Assembly: GCF_900177725.1 (NCBI RefSeq)
Contig: NZ_FXAT01000002.1
Span: forward strand, 558,001-622,000
Source of the DNA: Paraburkholderia susongensis
Lineage (GTDB): Bacteria; Pseudomonadota; Gammaproteobacteria; Burkholderiales; Burkholderiaceae
Direction of reading: 5' to 3'
Length of the DNA: 64,000 nt
Below, in pieces: positions 43,263 through 53,100 of the stretch. A program made the translations under genes and the position numbers. The notes beneath the pieces were generated by a model. The model saw only the letters and a list, made by a program, of their open reading frames with translations, searched no databases and was not told the DNA's origin. Position 1 is the stretch's first letter, and each line of letters starts with the position of its first letter.

Positions 43263-45299
43263 TTATCTGCCGCGAGCGGGTAACGCCGCTGCGAGATCGA
43301 CCGGCGTGCCTGCTTCGGCTCCTTCCGACCACTTGCGCCACAACTGCCCTTTCCATCTGTGACGGCCGGACACCGGGAATTGCTGCACGAGTGCGAGCAC
43401 GCGATCCTGCACCTCGGGAGGAAAGCCCCGCTCGAACGCATCGCGCTCGCTGCCGAACGAAAACGCGCTGAGCGACGCATTGTTCTGGTCCGAGCGCAAA
43501 CGCTGGGTCGCCGCGACATCGACTTCCTTGTCCTTGATCAGAACTCCGTAGTCGTCGCGCGCGGTCTTCGCGTCGATGAAACCATCCATCACATCGCGCA
43601 GCACGGCGTGCGGATCGCGCTCGAACGGATTGCCGTAACCCGCGCCGTTCGGCGTGACGATGCGCACGACCTCGCCCTGCTCGAGCAGCAGACTGTTGGT
43701 GATCTTGCCGATATTGCGTTCGCCGGCGTTGCCCGGATTGAGCGTCGTGCTGCCGAGACTGCCGGGCGCCCCGCCCTTGCGTCCCCACGGACGAAAGTGA
43801 AAGCGCTCCATGCCGCGCGCGGTCAGCGTTGCTTCCGGACAGCGCATCGCAAACTCCATTTCGATACCGACGCCGCCGCGCCATTTGCCCTTCGAAGGTG
43901 GCGTCGTCGAAAGACAATAGCGGTACACCGTAATCGGGAGATCGACTTCGGTTGTTTCCACCGGAATATTGCGCAGATAACCCGCCGCAAAGTCGGCTCC
44001 GTCGATACCGTCCTTGACTGGACGCGCGCCCGATCCTCCCCAGAGCGGCTGCACGACGTTGACCTTGAGTTCGCCCGTCTCTGGATCGTTCAGCGAAACG
44101 AGCGTGACGCCGAGCATCCCCGCGCCGGCCGCCGGCACCTTGCCCGCGACGCGCGCGCTGGCGGGCTGCGCACCATCCACCGCCTGCGAGAGCACGCCGA
44201 AGATCATCTCCATGATCCGCACCACGGTCGCAAAGCGCACGCCGACTGCCGCGGTCGGCTCGGGATTGACGAGCGACCCCTCGGGCAAGGTCACGCTGAC
44301 GGGCCGCACGATGCCGCGATTGATGGGAATCGAGTTGTCGACCGCGTAGACGAAGTTGAAAATTCCCGCGTTGACGAAGTGATGGTTCTTGCCACGTGTC
44401 GGCAAATTCAGCGCCACGCCGACCTGCGGGTCCGTACCCGTGAAGTCGAGATGAACCGAGCTGCCCGATACCTCCATGGCGAGCTTCAGGCGCGCCGGCG
44501 GCAGGTTCGTGCCGTCCAGTTCGAGATAGTCGACCATTTCGTAGCGGCCGTCGGGCACCCCGGAGAGCACGTCGCGCGAACGGTCCTCGCCGTAGTCCAG
44601 CAGATCGGCCATGCCATCGACGAAACGCTGCAGGCCGTATTTCACAATCGTATCGTCGAGCCGCTTTTCGGCCGCGCGCATCGCGGACACCATCGCCTGA
44701 ATATCGCCCTCGTTGTGATACGGAATGCGGCAGTTGGCGAGAAACGTGCGCATCAGGTCTTCGTTCAGTTTCCCCTTGTTGTAGAGCTTTGTCGCGGGAA
44801 TGCGTATGCCCTCCTGGAAGAGATCGTTTGCCGCGAGCGCGATCGAACCCGGCACCATGCCGCCGACATCCGACGAATGAATGAAGGTCCAACTGAAGCA
44901 GATCAGCTCGCCAGCGTAGAAGTACGGCTTGAGCAGATGGATGTCGGGCAGATGCGTGCACAGGCCGCCGGTGCTCGACGGATCGTTTGCAATGACGATG
45001 TCGCCCGGCTCATAGTTGTCGAACGCAGCGATGATGTCCTCCATCATCGCGCCACACATGAAGGCAACGCCGATATCGCGCGGATAGCTGAAAATCTCCC
45101 CCTGCTTCGACACGAGCGCTTCGCCGAAATCCCACGCCTCCTTGATGAACGGCGTGAACGACGCGCGATGAATGATGTGCCCCATTTCGCTCGTAATCCC
45201 GTTCAACCGGTTGTTGAGGATTTCGATAAAAACCTTGTCTGTGCGATACGCGCCGCTCGTGCGCTCGGACGGATTCGTTTGCGTCTGCTTCATCGTCAT
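43263..45299 (-). CDS. Hydantoinase B / oxoprolinase-type subunit
   Basis: A 678-residue HyuB-family protein. It has IEILNNRLNGITSEMGHI near the N-terminus and DIVIANDPSSTGGLCTHLPD near residues 92-111, both family hallmarks. HyuB is the partner of HyuA in ATP-dependent opening of cyclic amides (N-methylhydantoinase, 5-oxoprolinase, caprolactamase) and in acetophenone-carboxylase-type enzymes. It is longer at the C-terminus than most HyuB proteins. The start overlaps the HyuA stop as ATGA, so the subunits are translationally coupled. Substrate unknown. Confidence 0.92.
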   Translation of the reverse strand: MTMKQTQTNPSERTSGAYRTDKVFIEILNNRLNGITSEMGHIIHRASFTPFIKEAWDFGEALVSKQGEIFSYPRDIGVAFMCGAMMEDIIAAFDNYEPGDIVIANDPSSTGGLCTHLPDIHLLKPYFYAGELICFSWTFIHSSDVGGMVPGSIALAANDLFQEGIRIPATKLYNKGKLNEDLMRTFLANCRIPYHNEGDIQAMVSAMRAAEKRLDDTIVKYGLQRFVDGMADLLDYGEDRSRDVLSGVPDGRYEMVDYLELDGTNLPPARLKLAMEVSGSSVHLDFTGTDPQVGVALNLPTRGKNHHFVNAGIFNFVYAVDNSIPINRGIVRPVSVTLPEGSLVNPEPTAAVGVRFATVVRIMEMIFGVLSQAVDGAQPASARVAGKVPAAGAGMLGVTLVSLNDPETGELKVNVVQPLWGGSGARPVKDGIDGADFAAGYLRNIPVETTEVDLPITVYRYCLSTTPPSKGKWRGGVGIEMEFAMRCPEATLTARGMERFHFRPWGRKGGAPGSLGSTTLNPGNAGERNIGKITNSLLLEQGEVVRIVTPNGAGYGNPFERDPHAVLRDVMDGFIDAKTARDDYGVLIKDKEVDVAATQRLRSDQNNASLSAFSFGSERDAFERGFPPEVQDRVLALVQQFPVSGRHRWKGQLWRKWSEGAEAGTPVDLAAALPARGR

Positions 45300-47380
45300 T
45301 GCAGTTCCCCAATGATCATGCCGTAGTCATCCACGCGGCACTGGAAGCCTGGCGGAATGAAAGAAGTCGTGTCGTATTGCTCGACGATCGCCGGCGACGC
45401 AAAGCGATGGCCGGGACGCAGCGCGGCGCGGTCGTAGACGTCCGCGCGCCAGACCTTGCCGTCGATATAGATGTCGCGTTGCCGCTGCGCACGCAATTCG
45501 CCTTGAGCCGCATCGTGCTCGAGACGCGGCAGCAGTGGCCGCGTCGTCCTGCCGATCGCGCTCACGCGCAGGTTGATGATCTCGAGCGGGGCATTCGACG
45601 TGCCGTCTCCATAGAGCGCGTTATAGGCTTTGCGAAACGCGTTCGCGATCGCGTCATACGCGGCGGGACTCGTCGGGTCGATATCGTCGAGCGCGACCGT
45701 GACCTCGAACGACTGTCCGAGGTAGCGCATATCGGCGCCGATGCCGACGTCGCGTTTCTCGACCCGAATGCGTTCGTCGTCGATCCAGCGCAGCGCCGTT
45801 GCACTCAGTGCTTCGATCGAAGTGCGCAGCGTAGCGAGCGCGGCTTGTGGGCGCTCCGGATCGATCACGAGGTTGACGGTCTGGATGAAGTCACTCTTCG
45901 CATCCGCGACGAGCGCGCCCAACGCGCACAGCGTGCCCGGAGAAAGCGGCACGAGCACCGTGCGAATGCCGACCTCTCTTGCAAGCATGAAACCGTGCGT
46001 CGCGCCCGCGCCGCCATAGCAAAGCAGCGCGAACTCGGAGACGTCCACCCCCTTGCGCGCCATGAGCGGCACGAGTTCCGAATACATGTTCGACGTCGCG
46101 ACGCGCAGCACGGCTTCGGCACTCTCCTCCCTCGTCATGTCGAGCGACGCCGACAGTTCGCCGAAAACGCCGAGCGCACTCGAACGATCGAGCTTCTGTT
46201 CTCCGCCAAGAAAGCGCTCGGGGTCGATAATGCCGAGCGTCACGTACGCGTCGGTGATGGTCGGCCGGGTGCCACCGCGTCCATAGCATGCGGGACCCGG
46301 GTCCGAACCGCTGCTCTCCGGTCCGACCTTGAGCACACCCACTCCGTCAGTCCACGCGATCGATCCGCCGCCCGCGCCAATCGAGGAAAGATCGACAGCC
46401 GGCATCGAAATATCGAAGTCGCCGATATGACATTGGTTGGCGTAGCGGATATCCGTATCGATGACGGCGACCTCGGTGCTCGTGCCGCCCATGTCCATCG
46501 GAATCAGTCGCGAGAAGCCCGATTGCAGTGCGACGTAGCATGCACCGATCGCGCCCGACGCAGGTCCCGACGACAGCGTCTCGACAGGCGTCCTGCGCGC
46601 GCTCGCGGCAGTCATCACGCCGCCGTTCGATTTGGTCGACAGCAGCGTCGCGCCGAGTCCGACCGACTTCGTCTCCTCGGTCAGTGCCGCGAAATACGCA
46701 TCCATCTTGCCGCCGATATACGCGTTGATCGCACTGACCATCGTGCGTTCGTATTCGCGGATCTGCGGCCAGATCTCGGTCGAGCAGCACACGTAAAGCC
46801 CCGGCAACGCACGCTCGATCGCCTGCTTCGCCATCTGCTCATGACGCGGATGCCGATACGAATGAAGAAACGTGATCGTGAGCGCCGTGACCCCGTCCGC
46901 GACGAGTTCGCGCGCCGCGGCTACGACCTCGCCGAGATCGAGTGGAATCAGCACGTCGCCGCCAGCCATCACGCGCTCATTGATTTCGCGTACGTGTCTC
47001 CGCGCGATCAGCGCACGCGGTTTTTCCACCAGCAGATCGAATACGTCGGGCAGGCGCGAGCGGCCGAGACTCATGATGTCGAGAAAGCCGCGTGTGATGA
47101 GCAAACCCGTTCGCGCGCCCTTGCGTTCGAGCAGCGTGTTGACCCCGAGTGTCGTGCCGTGCACGAAATAGCGCACGTCTTGCGCACGAATGTCATGCTG
47201 CTCGCTAAACCGCGCGAGCCCGTCCATCACCGCCTGACTCGGATGACGCGGCGTCGACGGCACCTTGGCTACCAGCGTCTCGCCGCTGTCCTCGTTGAGC
47301 AGACAGAAATCCGTGAATGTTCCGCCAATGTCTATTCCTAAGCGGTACTTAGTATTTTCCACCGATCTTTCTCCTGACAT
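45296..47380 (-). CDS. Hydantoinase A / oxoprolinase-type ATPase subunit
   Basis: A 694-residue HyuA-family protein with two ASKHA-type nucleotide-binding signatures: GIDIGGTFTDFCLL near residue 15 and PMDMGGTSTEVAV near residue 295. HGTTLGVNTLLERKGARTGL and GAGGGSIAWTDGVGVLKVGP are also family elements. It phosphorylates the substrate carbonyl oxygen or enolate so that HyuB can complete hydrolysis or carboxylation. It sits 66 bases after the amidohydrolase gene and overlaps HyuB. A full-length antisense frame is a codon-bias artefact. Confidence 0.93.
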   Translation of the reverse strand: MSGERSVENTKYRLGIDIGGTFTDFCLLNEDSGETLVAKVPSTPRHPSQAVMDGLARFSEQHDIRAQDVRYFVHGTTLGVNTLLERKGARTGLLITRGFLDIMSLGRSRLPDVFDLLVEKPRALIARRHVREINERVMAGGDVLIPLDLGEVVAAARELVADGVTALTITFLHSYRHPRHEQMAKQAIERALPGLYVCCSTEIWPQIREYERTMVSAINAYIGGKMDAYFAALTEETKSVGLGATLLSTKSNGGVMTAASARRTPVETLSSGPASGAIGACYVALQSGFSRLIPMDMGGTSTEVAVIDTDIRYANQCHIGDFDISMPAVDLSSIGAGGGSIAWTDGVGVLKVGPESSGSDPGPACYGRGGTRPTITDAYVTLGIIDPERFLGGEQKLDRSSALGVFGELSASLDMTREESAEAVLRVATSNMYSELVPLMARKGVDVSEFALLCYGGAGATHGFMLAREVGIRTVLVPLSPGTLCALGALVADAKSDFIQTVNLVIDPERPQAALATLRTSIEALSATALRWIDDERIRVEKRDVGIGADMRYLGQSFEVTVALDDIDPTSPAAYDAIANAFRKAYNALYGDGTSNAPLEIINLRVSAIGRTTRPLLPRLEHDAAQGELRAQRQRDIYIDGKVWRADVYDRAALRPGHRFASPAIVEQYDTTSFIPPGFQCRVDDYGMIIGELQ

Positions 47381-47446
47381 GAACCTGCTTCCCTGTGATG
47401 AGGCTCCGTTCGCCTGTGGCGAGCCCAGCCCGCTCCTATCCGTCCG

Positions 47447-48802
47447 TCAGCACGCGAGCCCTGCACGCCGACATGCGCTGTCGGCGGCGAGGCGTATCTG
47501 CGGAAGAATGTCCTCTTCGGCAACGCGCGACGCGCGGCCGTTCTGGATAACCCAGTTACCAGCCACCATTACACTGCGCACGCGAAAGCCGCCGCTCGAA
47601 TAAACGAGGTTCGATACGGGCGCGAAACGCGGCCTTGGTTGCCACTCCCAGCCGTCCATTGAAATCAGCGTGAGATCGGCGCTTTTTCCTTCGGCAATGG
47701 AGCCGATTTCGTCGTCCCACATCAGCGCTTTCCCGCCGTTGAGTGTGGCCATGTCGAATGCCTTGTCCGCGCCGACCACGGTGGCATCCATGCGCGCGTC
47801 CTTGTGCGCGCATGCGGCCAGATGGATGATGCGCGGCATGTCGAGAAAGCGGCTGATCGACGCGGCATCCGAACCGAGCGTCACGTTGACGCCGGCCGCC
47901 AGCAGTTCAGGGAATTTGCCATGAGCGACACAACCGAAGCCGCCGAGCATGCTTGCGGACGGGCAATGCGCGACGTGAGCGCGACGGCGCGCGACGTGTT
48001 CGACTTCCGCGTCGGAAATCGCGCCCATATGAGCGGCCAGAAAATTCGGACCCAGCACGCCGAGTGTTTCATACCGTGCCACGCAGCGCTGCCCGTAGCG
48101 CGCGATGCTCAGATCGTTGTCGGCAGGCCGTGTCGCCAAGTGGCCGTGAATGCCCGTGCCGCGCTGATCCGCCTCGCGAGCGATGCGTAACACCAGGTCG
48201 TCGCTCACGGAGTTGGGATTCCAAAGGCCGAAATACACTTTGACGAGGCCATCGTTCGCGCCGTGAAATTCATCATAAAAGCGGCAGCTATAGCGCACCA
48301 ACTCGTCGGTCGTGCTCTCGCTGACCGGACGCGATGGATCGCTCACGTCGGCGACGAGTGGCGACAGCACGAGCCGGATGCCGACGGTTTCGGCCGCGCG
48401 CCGGATCGCTTCGGGATAGCGCGCGCCAGGATCCGCGACACAGGTGGTCCCGCTCTTCGCCATTTCCACGAAACTACCGACAGCGCCCCAATACGTCTCC
48501 TCCTCGCTTAGCGCGCGCTCGAACGGATAAAGACGCGTTCTCCAGCGTTCCTCTATGGCAACGTCGTCGAGCAAGCCCTTGGAGAGAAAGTGCGCGGGAT
48601 GCTGATGTGTGTCGATAAAGCCAGGCACTGCCAGGCAGTCGCCAAGCTCGACCCTGCGCGCACCGGCAAACCGTTGGCGGCACTCGCCGGTTTCGCCGAC
48701 AGCCACCACGCGCCCATCGTCGATCGCGATCGACGCATCCAACAGCACTTCGCGAGCGCGATTCATCGTCACGATGCCGGCCGTTTCGAGCAGCAGTGTC
48801 AT
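47447..48802 (-). CDS. TRZ/ATZ-type amidohydrolase (metal-dependent deaminase/hydrolase)
   Basis: A 451-residue TIM-barrel amidohydrolase. Metal ligands are visible: HxH in FIDTHQHPAH near residues 63-72, a His in GTGIHGHLA (about 220), a further His in LAAHMGAI and the Asp in TLGSDAAS (about 307). The family includes cytosine, guanine and S-adenosylhomocysteine deaminases and s-triazine hydrolases, so a deamination or C-N hydrolysis of a heterocycle is likely. Its ATG overlaps the IclR stop (ATGA) and HyuA follows, suggesting sequential hydrolytic steps. Confidence 0.9.
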   Translation of the reverse strand: MTLLLETAGIVTMNRAREVLLDASIAIDDGRVVAVGETGECRQRFAGARRVELGDCLAVPGFIDTHQHPAHFLSKGLLDDVAIEERWRTRLYPFERALSEEETYWGAVGSFVEMAKSGTTCVADPGARYPEAIRRAAETVGIRLVLSPLVADVSDPSRPVSESTTDELVRYSCRFYDEFHGANDGLVKVYFGLWNPNSVSDDLVLRIAREADQRGTGIHGHLATRPADNDLSIARYGQRCVARYETLGVLGPNFLAAHMGAISDAEVEHVARRRAHVAHCPSASMLGGFGCVAHGKFPELLAAGVNVTLGSDAASISRFLDMPRIIHLAACAHKDARMDATVVGADKAFDMATLNGGKALMWDDEIGSIAEGKSADLTLISMDGWEWQPRPRFAPVSNLVYSSGGFRVRSVMVAGNWVIQNGRASRVAEEDILPQIRLAADSACRRAGLAC

Positions 48803-49629
48803 GCCTCCTCCTCGTCATGCATCGTCGATGGATGATTGCCGGTACTGCGACGCGATTGCTGCAGACGCAGAACGCGCGGACTGCCTTCGAAGCGCTCCGC
48901 CAACGCGTGTGCCGCGCCGCGCAGGATCTGCACCTGGTACTCGTATTCGGCGGGAGACACCATCTGCGTCGGAAAGGCCGTGCCTACCGCCGCGACCAGT
49001 TCGCCCGAGTGATCGATGACCGGAACCGCGAGCCCGCCGATGCCAGCCAGACGCTCGCCATCGGACGCGCTGTAACCACGCCTGGCGATATGGTCGAGTT
49101 CCTTCCTCAAACGTTCGCCCTCGACGATCGTGCGCATCGTCAACCGTTCGAACGGTGCCTGCGCAAGCAGTTGTTCGCGAATACGCGACGGAGCGAATGC
49201 CGCGAGAGCCTTGCCGGGCGCTGTTGCATGAAACGGGTAGTACGCACCGAAGTCCGACGTGAAGTCGACCGCCACGGGCCCTTCGATACCAAGCAGATAT
49301 AGCGGACGCAAACCGTCGAGCGTCGACAGCGTTGCGTGGAAGCCGCTGCGGTCCACCACGCTGCGCAGGATCGGCAACGCCTGGCGGGTCAGCGGATGCT
49401 GCCGGATGAAGCGCGAGCCAAACGCGTAAGCGGCCACACCGACCGAATAGAGGCGCGTTTTCGGATGTTGCTCAAGCCAGCCGGCGTCACGGAACGTCGA
49501 CAGGATGCGCGACACCTGACTGCGCGGCAGCGCGAAACGATCCGCGAGTTCGCTGACCGAGTGGTAGTTGTTGTCGTCGGTAAAGACTTCGAGAATTTCG
49601 AGAGCCGTTGCGATCGTCTTCATGTTCAT
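48799..49629 (-). CDS. IclR-family transcriptional regulator
   Basis: A 276-residue regulator with an N-terminal winged HTH (VSELADRFALPRSQVSRILS) and the C-terminal IclR effector domain (GYSASDGERLAGIGGLAVPV). It is the first gene of the minus-strand arm and overlaps the amidohydrolase gene by four bases. A palindrome covers its start codon (ATG 49629, or the ATG at 49623) and a similar one lies 100 bp upstream, indicating autoregulation and control of the whole arm. The effector is presumably a pathway compound. Confidence 0.92.
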   Translation of the reverse strand: MNMKTIATALEILEVFTDDNNYHSVSELADRFALPRSQVSRILSTFRDAGWLEQHPKTRLYSVGVAAYAFGSRFIRQHPLTRQALPILRSVVDRSGFHATLSTLDGLRPLYLLGIEGPVAVDFTSDFGAYYPFHATAPGKALAAFAPSRIREQLLAQAPFERLTMRTIVEGERLRKELDHIARRGYSASDGERLAGIGGLAVPVIDHSGELVAAVGTAFPTQMVSPAEYEYQVQILRGAAHALAERFEGSPRVLRLQQSRRSTGNHPSTMHDEEEA

Positions 49630-49644
49630 TGCAAATAATGCAAT
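49628..49644. promoter_or_regulatory. IclR operator candidate 1
   Basis: ATTGCAAATAATGCAAT is a perfect palindrome with 6-bp arms and a 5-base spacer, overlapping the regulator's start codon. A relative of it, TTGCAAATATCGCAA, occurs about 100 bp upstream. Binding here would block the regulator's own translation-start region. Confidence 0.55.
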
Positions 49645-49726
49645 CTATTATGCGATTGAAGTGCCTTTCTGACCATGAGGTGTTTATATTCCGGTCAAAA
49701 AACGGGCGCAAGAAATGCTGCTGTAG

Positions 49727-49741
49727 TTGCAAATATCGCAA
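49727..49741. promoter_or_regulatory. IclR operator candidate 2
   Basis: TTGCAAATATCGCAA shares TTGCAAATA and GCAA with the palindrome at 49628-49644 and has inverted TTGC/GCAA ends. Its position upstream of the IclR gene fits a promoter or activator site. Confidence 0.5.
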
Positions 49742-49847
49742 TCTCTTTATCTGACGTTTATCCGGGCTCTGAGGGGGACTTTTTCAGCCTGCCGAAAATT
49801 GACTGCCCCATCGCTATAAACTAGCAATTCATATCAATGGGAGACGG

Positions 49848-50183
49848 TTGCGGACTCGCCAATGGTCCAGCGCTGCCGCGCGGTGGTTCGGGCCCGAAGC
49901 TAGTTGTGATGATGCGAGGCCTGCATCCGATGCCTCGGCAAGGCGAGATATTGACGGATTAGTCCAAAGCAACTTCGAAATCGAGGAAACGAAAAGGGGC
50001 TTTGTACTGCTGCCCCGACGTTGGGTGGCCGAGCGCCGCTTTGGTTGGCCCAACCGTTTCCGACGTCTCGCACGTGGCTATGAGCGACTACCTGAAACTC
50101 TCGCCGGGCTTCATTTCGTCGTCTTAGCAATGCTCATGCTCGTCCGCGCAGCCCCAGCGCCCCCAAGTTCCCGCACCCTCTAA
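49848..50183 (+). pseudogene. IS5-family transposase C-terminal remnant
   Basis: The frame contains FEIEETKRGFVLLPRRWVAE and RRFGWPNRFRRLARGYERLP followed by a degenerate LAGLHFVVLAMLMLVR tail. This is the conserved C-terminal block of IS5-type DDE transposases (..GFVVLPRRWVVERTFAWL.RCRRLAKDYE..), including the catalytic Glu region. The upstream part of the transposase is missing and the first 45 residues do not match. No terminal inverted repeats are obvious. The stop overlaps the end of the convergent EAL gene. It marks a decayed insertion between two operons. Confidence 0.75.
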
Positions 50184-53100
50184 TCAGCCACGCACTGCCG
50201 CGTTTCGAGTCTGCTCAAAATCGCTTCAAAATCCTCGATGGGAAGCGGGCAACCAAAATAATAGCCTTGATACGCATAGCACCCAGAGGCAGCGAGGAAG
50301 TCCCGCTGTGCCTCGGTCTCCACCCCCTCGGCGATCACGCCCAAACCGAGGCTATGCGCGAGCGCCACGATGGTTCGTGCGATCACGGCGTCGTTGGGAT
50401 CGACCAGGACATCACGCACGAAGGAGCGGTCTATTTTCAACTGGTCCAAAGGAAGACGCTTCAAATAGGACAGCGATGAATATCCGATACCAAAATCGTC
50501 CAGCGAAAAGACGACACCTTGGGCTTTGAGCGCACTCATCTTCTGGATGATGTCCTGCACATTGTCGACCAGCACGCTTTCCGTCAGCTCCAGCTTCAAC
50601 CTGTTTGGCCTCGCTCCGGTTCGACTAATGATGGCGAATACCTTTTCCACGAAATCAGGCTCGCGGAATTGCTGGGCGCTGACATTGACCGCAATGGTGA
50701 GATGAGCCATATCCGGTCGCGCTGCCCAACTCGCCAGTTGCGCGCAGGCGGTCTCCAGGACCCAGCTTCCCAGTGCGAGGATCAACCCGGTTTCTTCTGC
50801 CAATGGAATGAAATCGGCAGGCGCTACGATACCGCGGCTGGGATGCTGCCAGCGCACCAGTGCTTCGGCGCCTGTTATGCCGGTGCCGTCGATCTGTGCC
50901 TGGTAATGAAGCAGGAACTGGTTGCCCTCGATTGCCTTGCGCAATCCTGCTTCCAGCGCAGCGCGTTCCACCACGGCGGTCTGCATATCCGGGTCGAAGA
51001 AACGCACGGCATTACGGCCTCTTTCCTTGGACTTGTACATCGCGAGGTCAGCCTGCTTCAGCAGTTCGTCGATCGAGGCTTGATGTCCCCTGAACACAGT
51101 GGCACCGATGCTCGCCGTACTGCGGTATTCGATCTCGCCGAGCTGATAAGGACTACCCAGGACGGTGAGGATTTTTTCGCCCACGACTTCGGTCTGACTG
51201 GCCGCCTCACGCCGGCTTTTGTGCAGGTTCCCCAGCACCACCACGAACTCGTCCCCTCCCACTCTGGCCACGGTGTCGCTCTCGAGTACGCTCGCCGCCA
51301 GACGTTGCGCCACCTGTTGCAGCAGCAGATCGCCTTTGTCGTGGCCTAGCGTATCGTTCAACGTCTTGAAGTGGTCCAGATCGATGAACAGCAACGCGCC
51401 GCAGGCTTCGTTCCGGGCGCTGGCCGTGATCGCCTGCTTCAGGCGATCCAGCAGCAGCGTGCGGTTGGGCAATCGGGTCAGCGCATCGAAGAAGGCCAAT
51501 TCCCTGATTCTCTCTTCCGCGATCTTGCGCTCGGTAATGTCGTGATGCGTGCCGACATAGTGGCTGACGATGCCGTTCTCGCCCATCACCGCGGAAATCG
51601 TGAGCCACTTCGGATACTCCTCGCCGCTCTTGCGGCGCCCCCAGATTTCGCCTTGCCATCCGCCGGCGCGATAGATCTCTTCCCACATCGCCTGAAAGAA
51701 TGCCGCGTCGTGACGGCTCGAGCGAAGCACTCGTGGTGTCCGGCCCACGATTTCCTCAGCCGTATAGCCGGTGCATTCACTGAAAGCGGAGTTCACGCGC
51801 AAGATTATGGCGCTCGCGTCGGTGATCATCATCGGTTCCATCGAGTCGAACGCAACAGCCGCAATTCGCAGTTCAGCCTCGACCTGCTTGCGCTCGGTAA
51901 TGTCGCGACCGCTCGTGCGAAACCCGATGAAATCGCCCTTGGCATCGCTGATCGGAACCCAGGATACGGAAAGCCACATGAGCGAGCCGTCCTTGCGCAC
52001 ACAGCGAAATTCGAGGTCATCGCCGCGAGAGCCCTGTAGCGCCTTGTGAAACTCAGGTGCAACGCGGGGGATATCTTCCGGACAAATCACCGTGCCGGCA
52101 AAGTCCGACAGGGCCATGCACTCGTCGACCGTATAGCCGATGTACCCCTCCACGGCCGAGTTGATCCAGCGGGGCTTGCCGTCGGATCCCCACCAGATCT
52201 CCCAGTTGACCGTACAGTCGGCAATCGCGCGGAATTTCTCCTCGTTCTCACGCAGTTCCTTTGTCATTCTCGAGGCGAGCCGCATCGCGCGGCCGCGGCC
52301 GGTCATCATCAGCCAGGTGAGCAGCGCCAGCAGCAGGCTGAGCCCCGTGCCGGTGCTGGCGATCTGGAACGCCGCGTTACGGCCGAAACGGGCTTTGAAG
52401 TCGTCCTGCGCGCTCATCGACAGGGTCCAGTCATGTCCGCCGACGACCAGATATTCATTGGCCGAGATGTCCGTAGCCCGGTGATGACCCGGCGCTTCGG
52501 GCGTCCTGTGCAAAAGCGCCGCGGGCGACGGCCCGACGCCATCGTAGATGGCGATAGTCAGACCGGGCGGCTGCTCGCCGTACAGACTGGCGATGACGTC
52601 GTGCATGTGAAAGGAGGCGTAGACCCAGCCAACCAGATGCGCGCGGCGATCGGCGACGCTCTCCTGCGGCTGGCCTCGTTCGTAGATCGGCAGATACATG
52701 ATGAAACCGGGGCGAGCGTCGGCCCCGGTATCTACCGCGAGGCGGACCTTTCCGGAAATGGTCGCCATGCCGGAGTCGCGCGCCTGCTCCATCGCGCGCC
52801 GCCGCACTGGGTCGGTCCACGCATCGAAACCGGCCGACGCGCGATTGATGCCGATATACGGCTCGCGCTGGATGATCGGCGCGTAGTTTTCGCGCGAACC
52901 CTCGGGCTGGATCGTGTAGTCGGACAGGCCCTGCCGGTGCATGGTGGCGACATGCGCGGCCTTTTGCGCCGCCGGCACCCACGCGACGATGCCGATCGCC
53001 TGAATGCTGGAGAAGTTGGCGTCGAGGTTGAGGGTGTCGACGTAGTCGCGGAATTGCTCGCGGTCAATCGCTCCACTCGCGGCGAACAGGCTCTGCACGC

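Noticed and set aside
43009..44961. A 650-codon minus-strand frame overlapping HyuB and the MFS start
   Set aside because: Shadow frame; HyuB and MFS motifs are in other frames and the translation is Arg/Gly-rich.
45299..47341. A 680-codon open frame antisense to HyuA
   Set aside because: Full-length HyuA motifs lie on the other strand; the antisense translation is low-complexity and Arg-rich.
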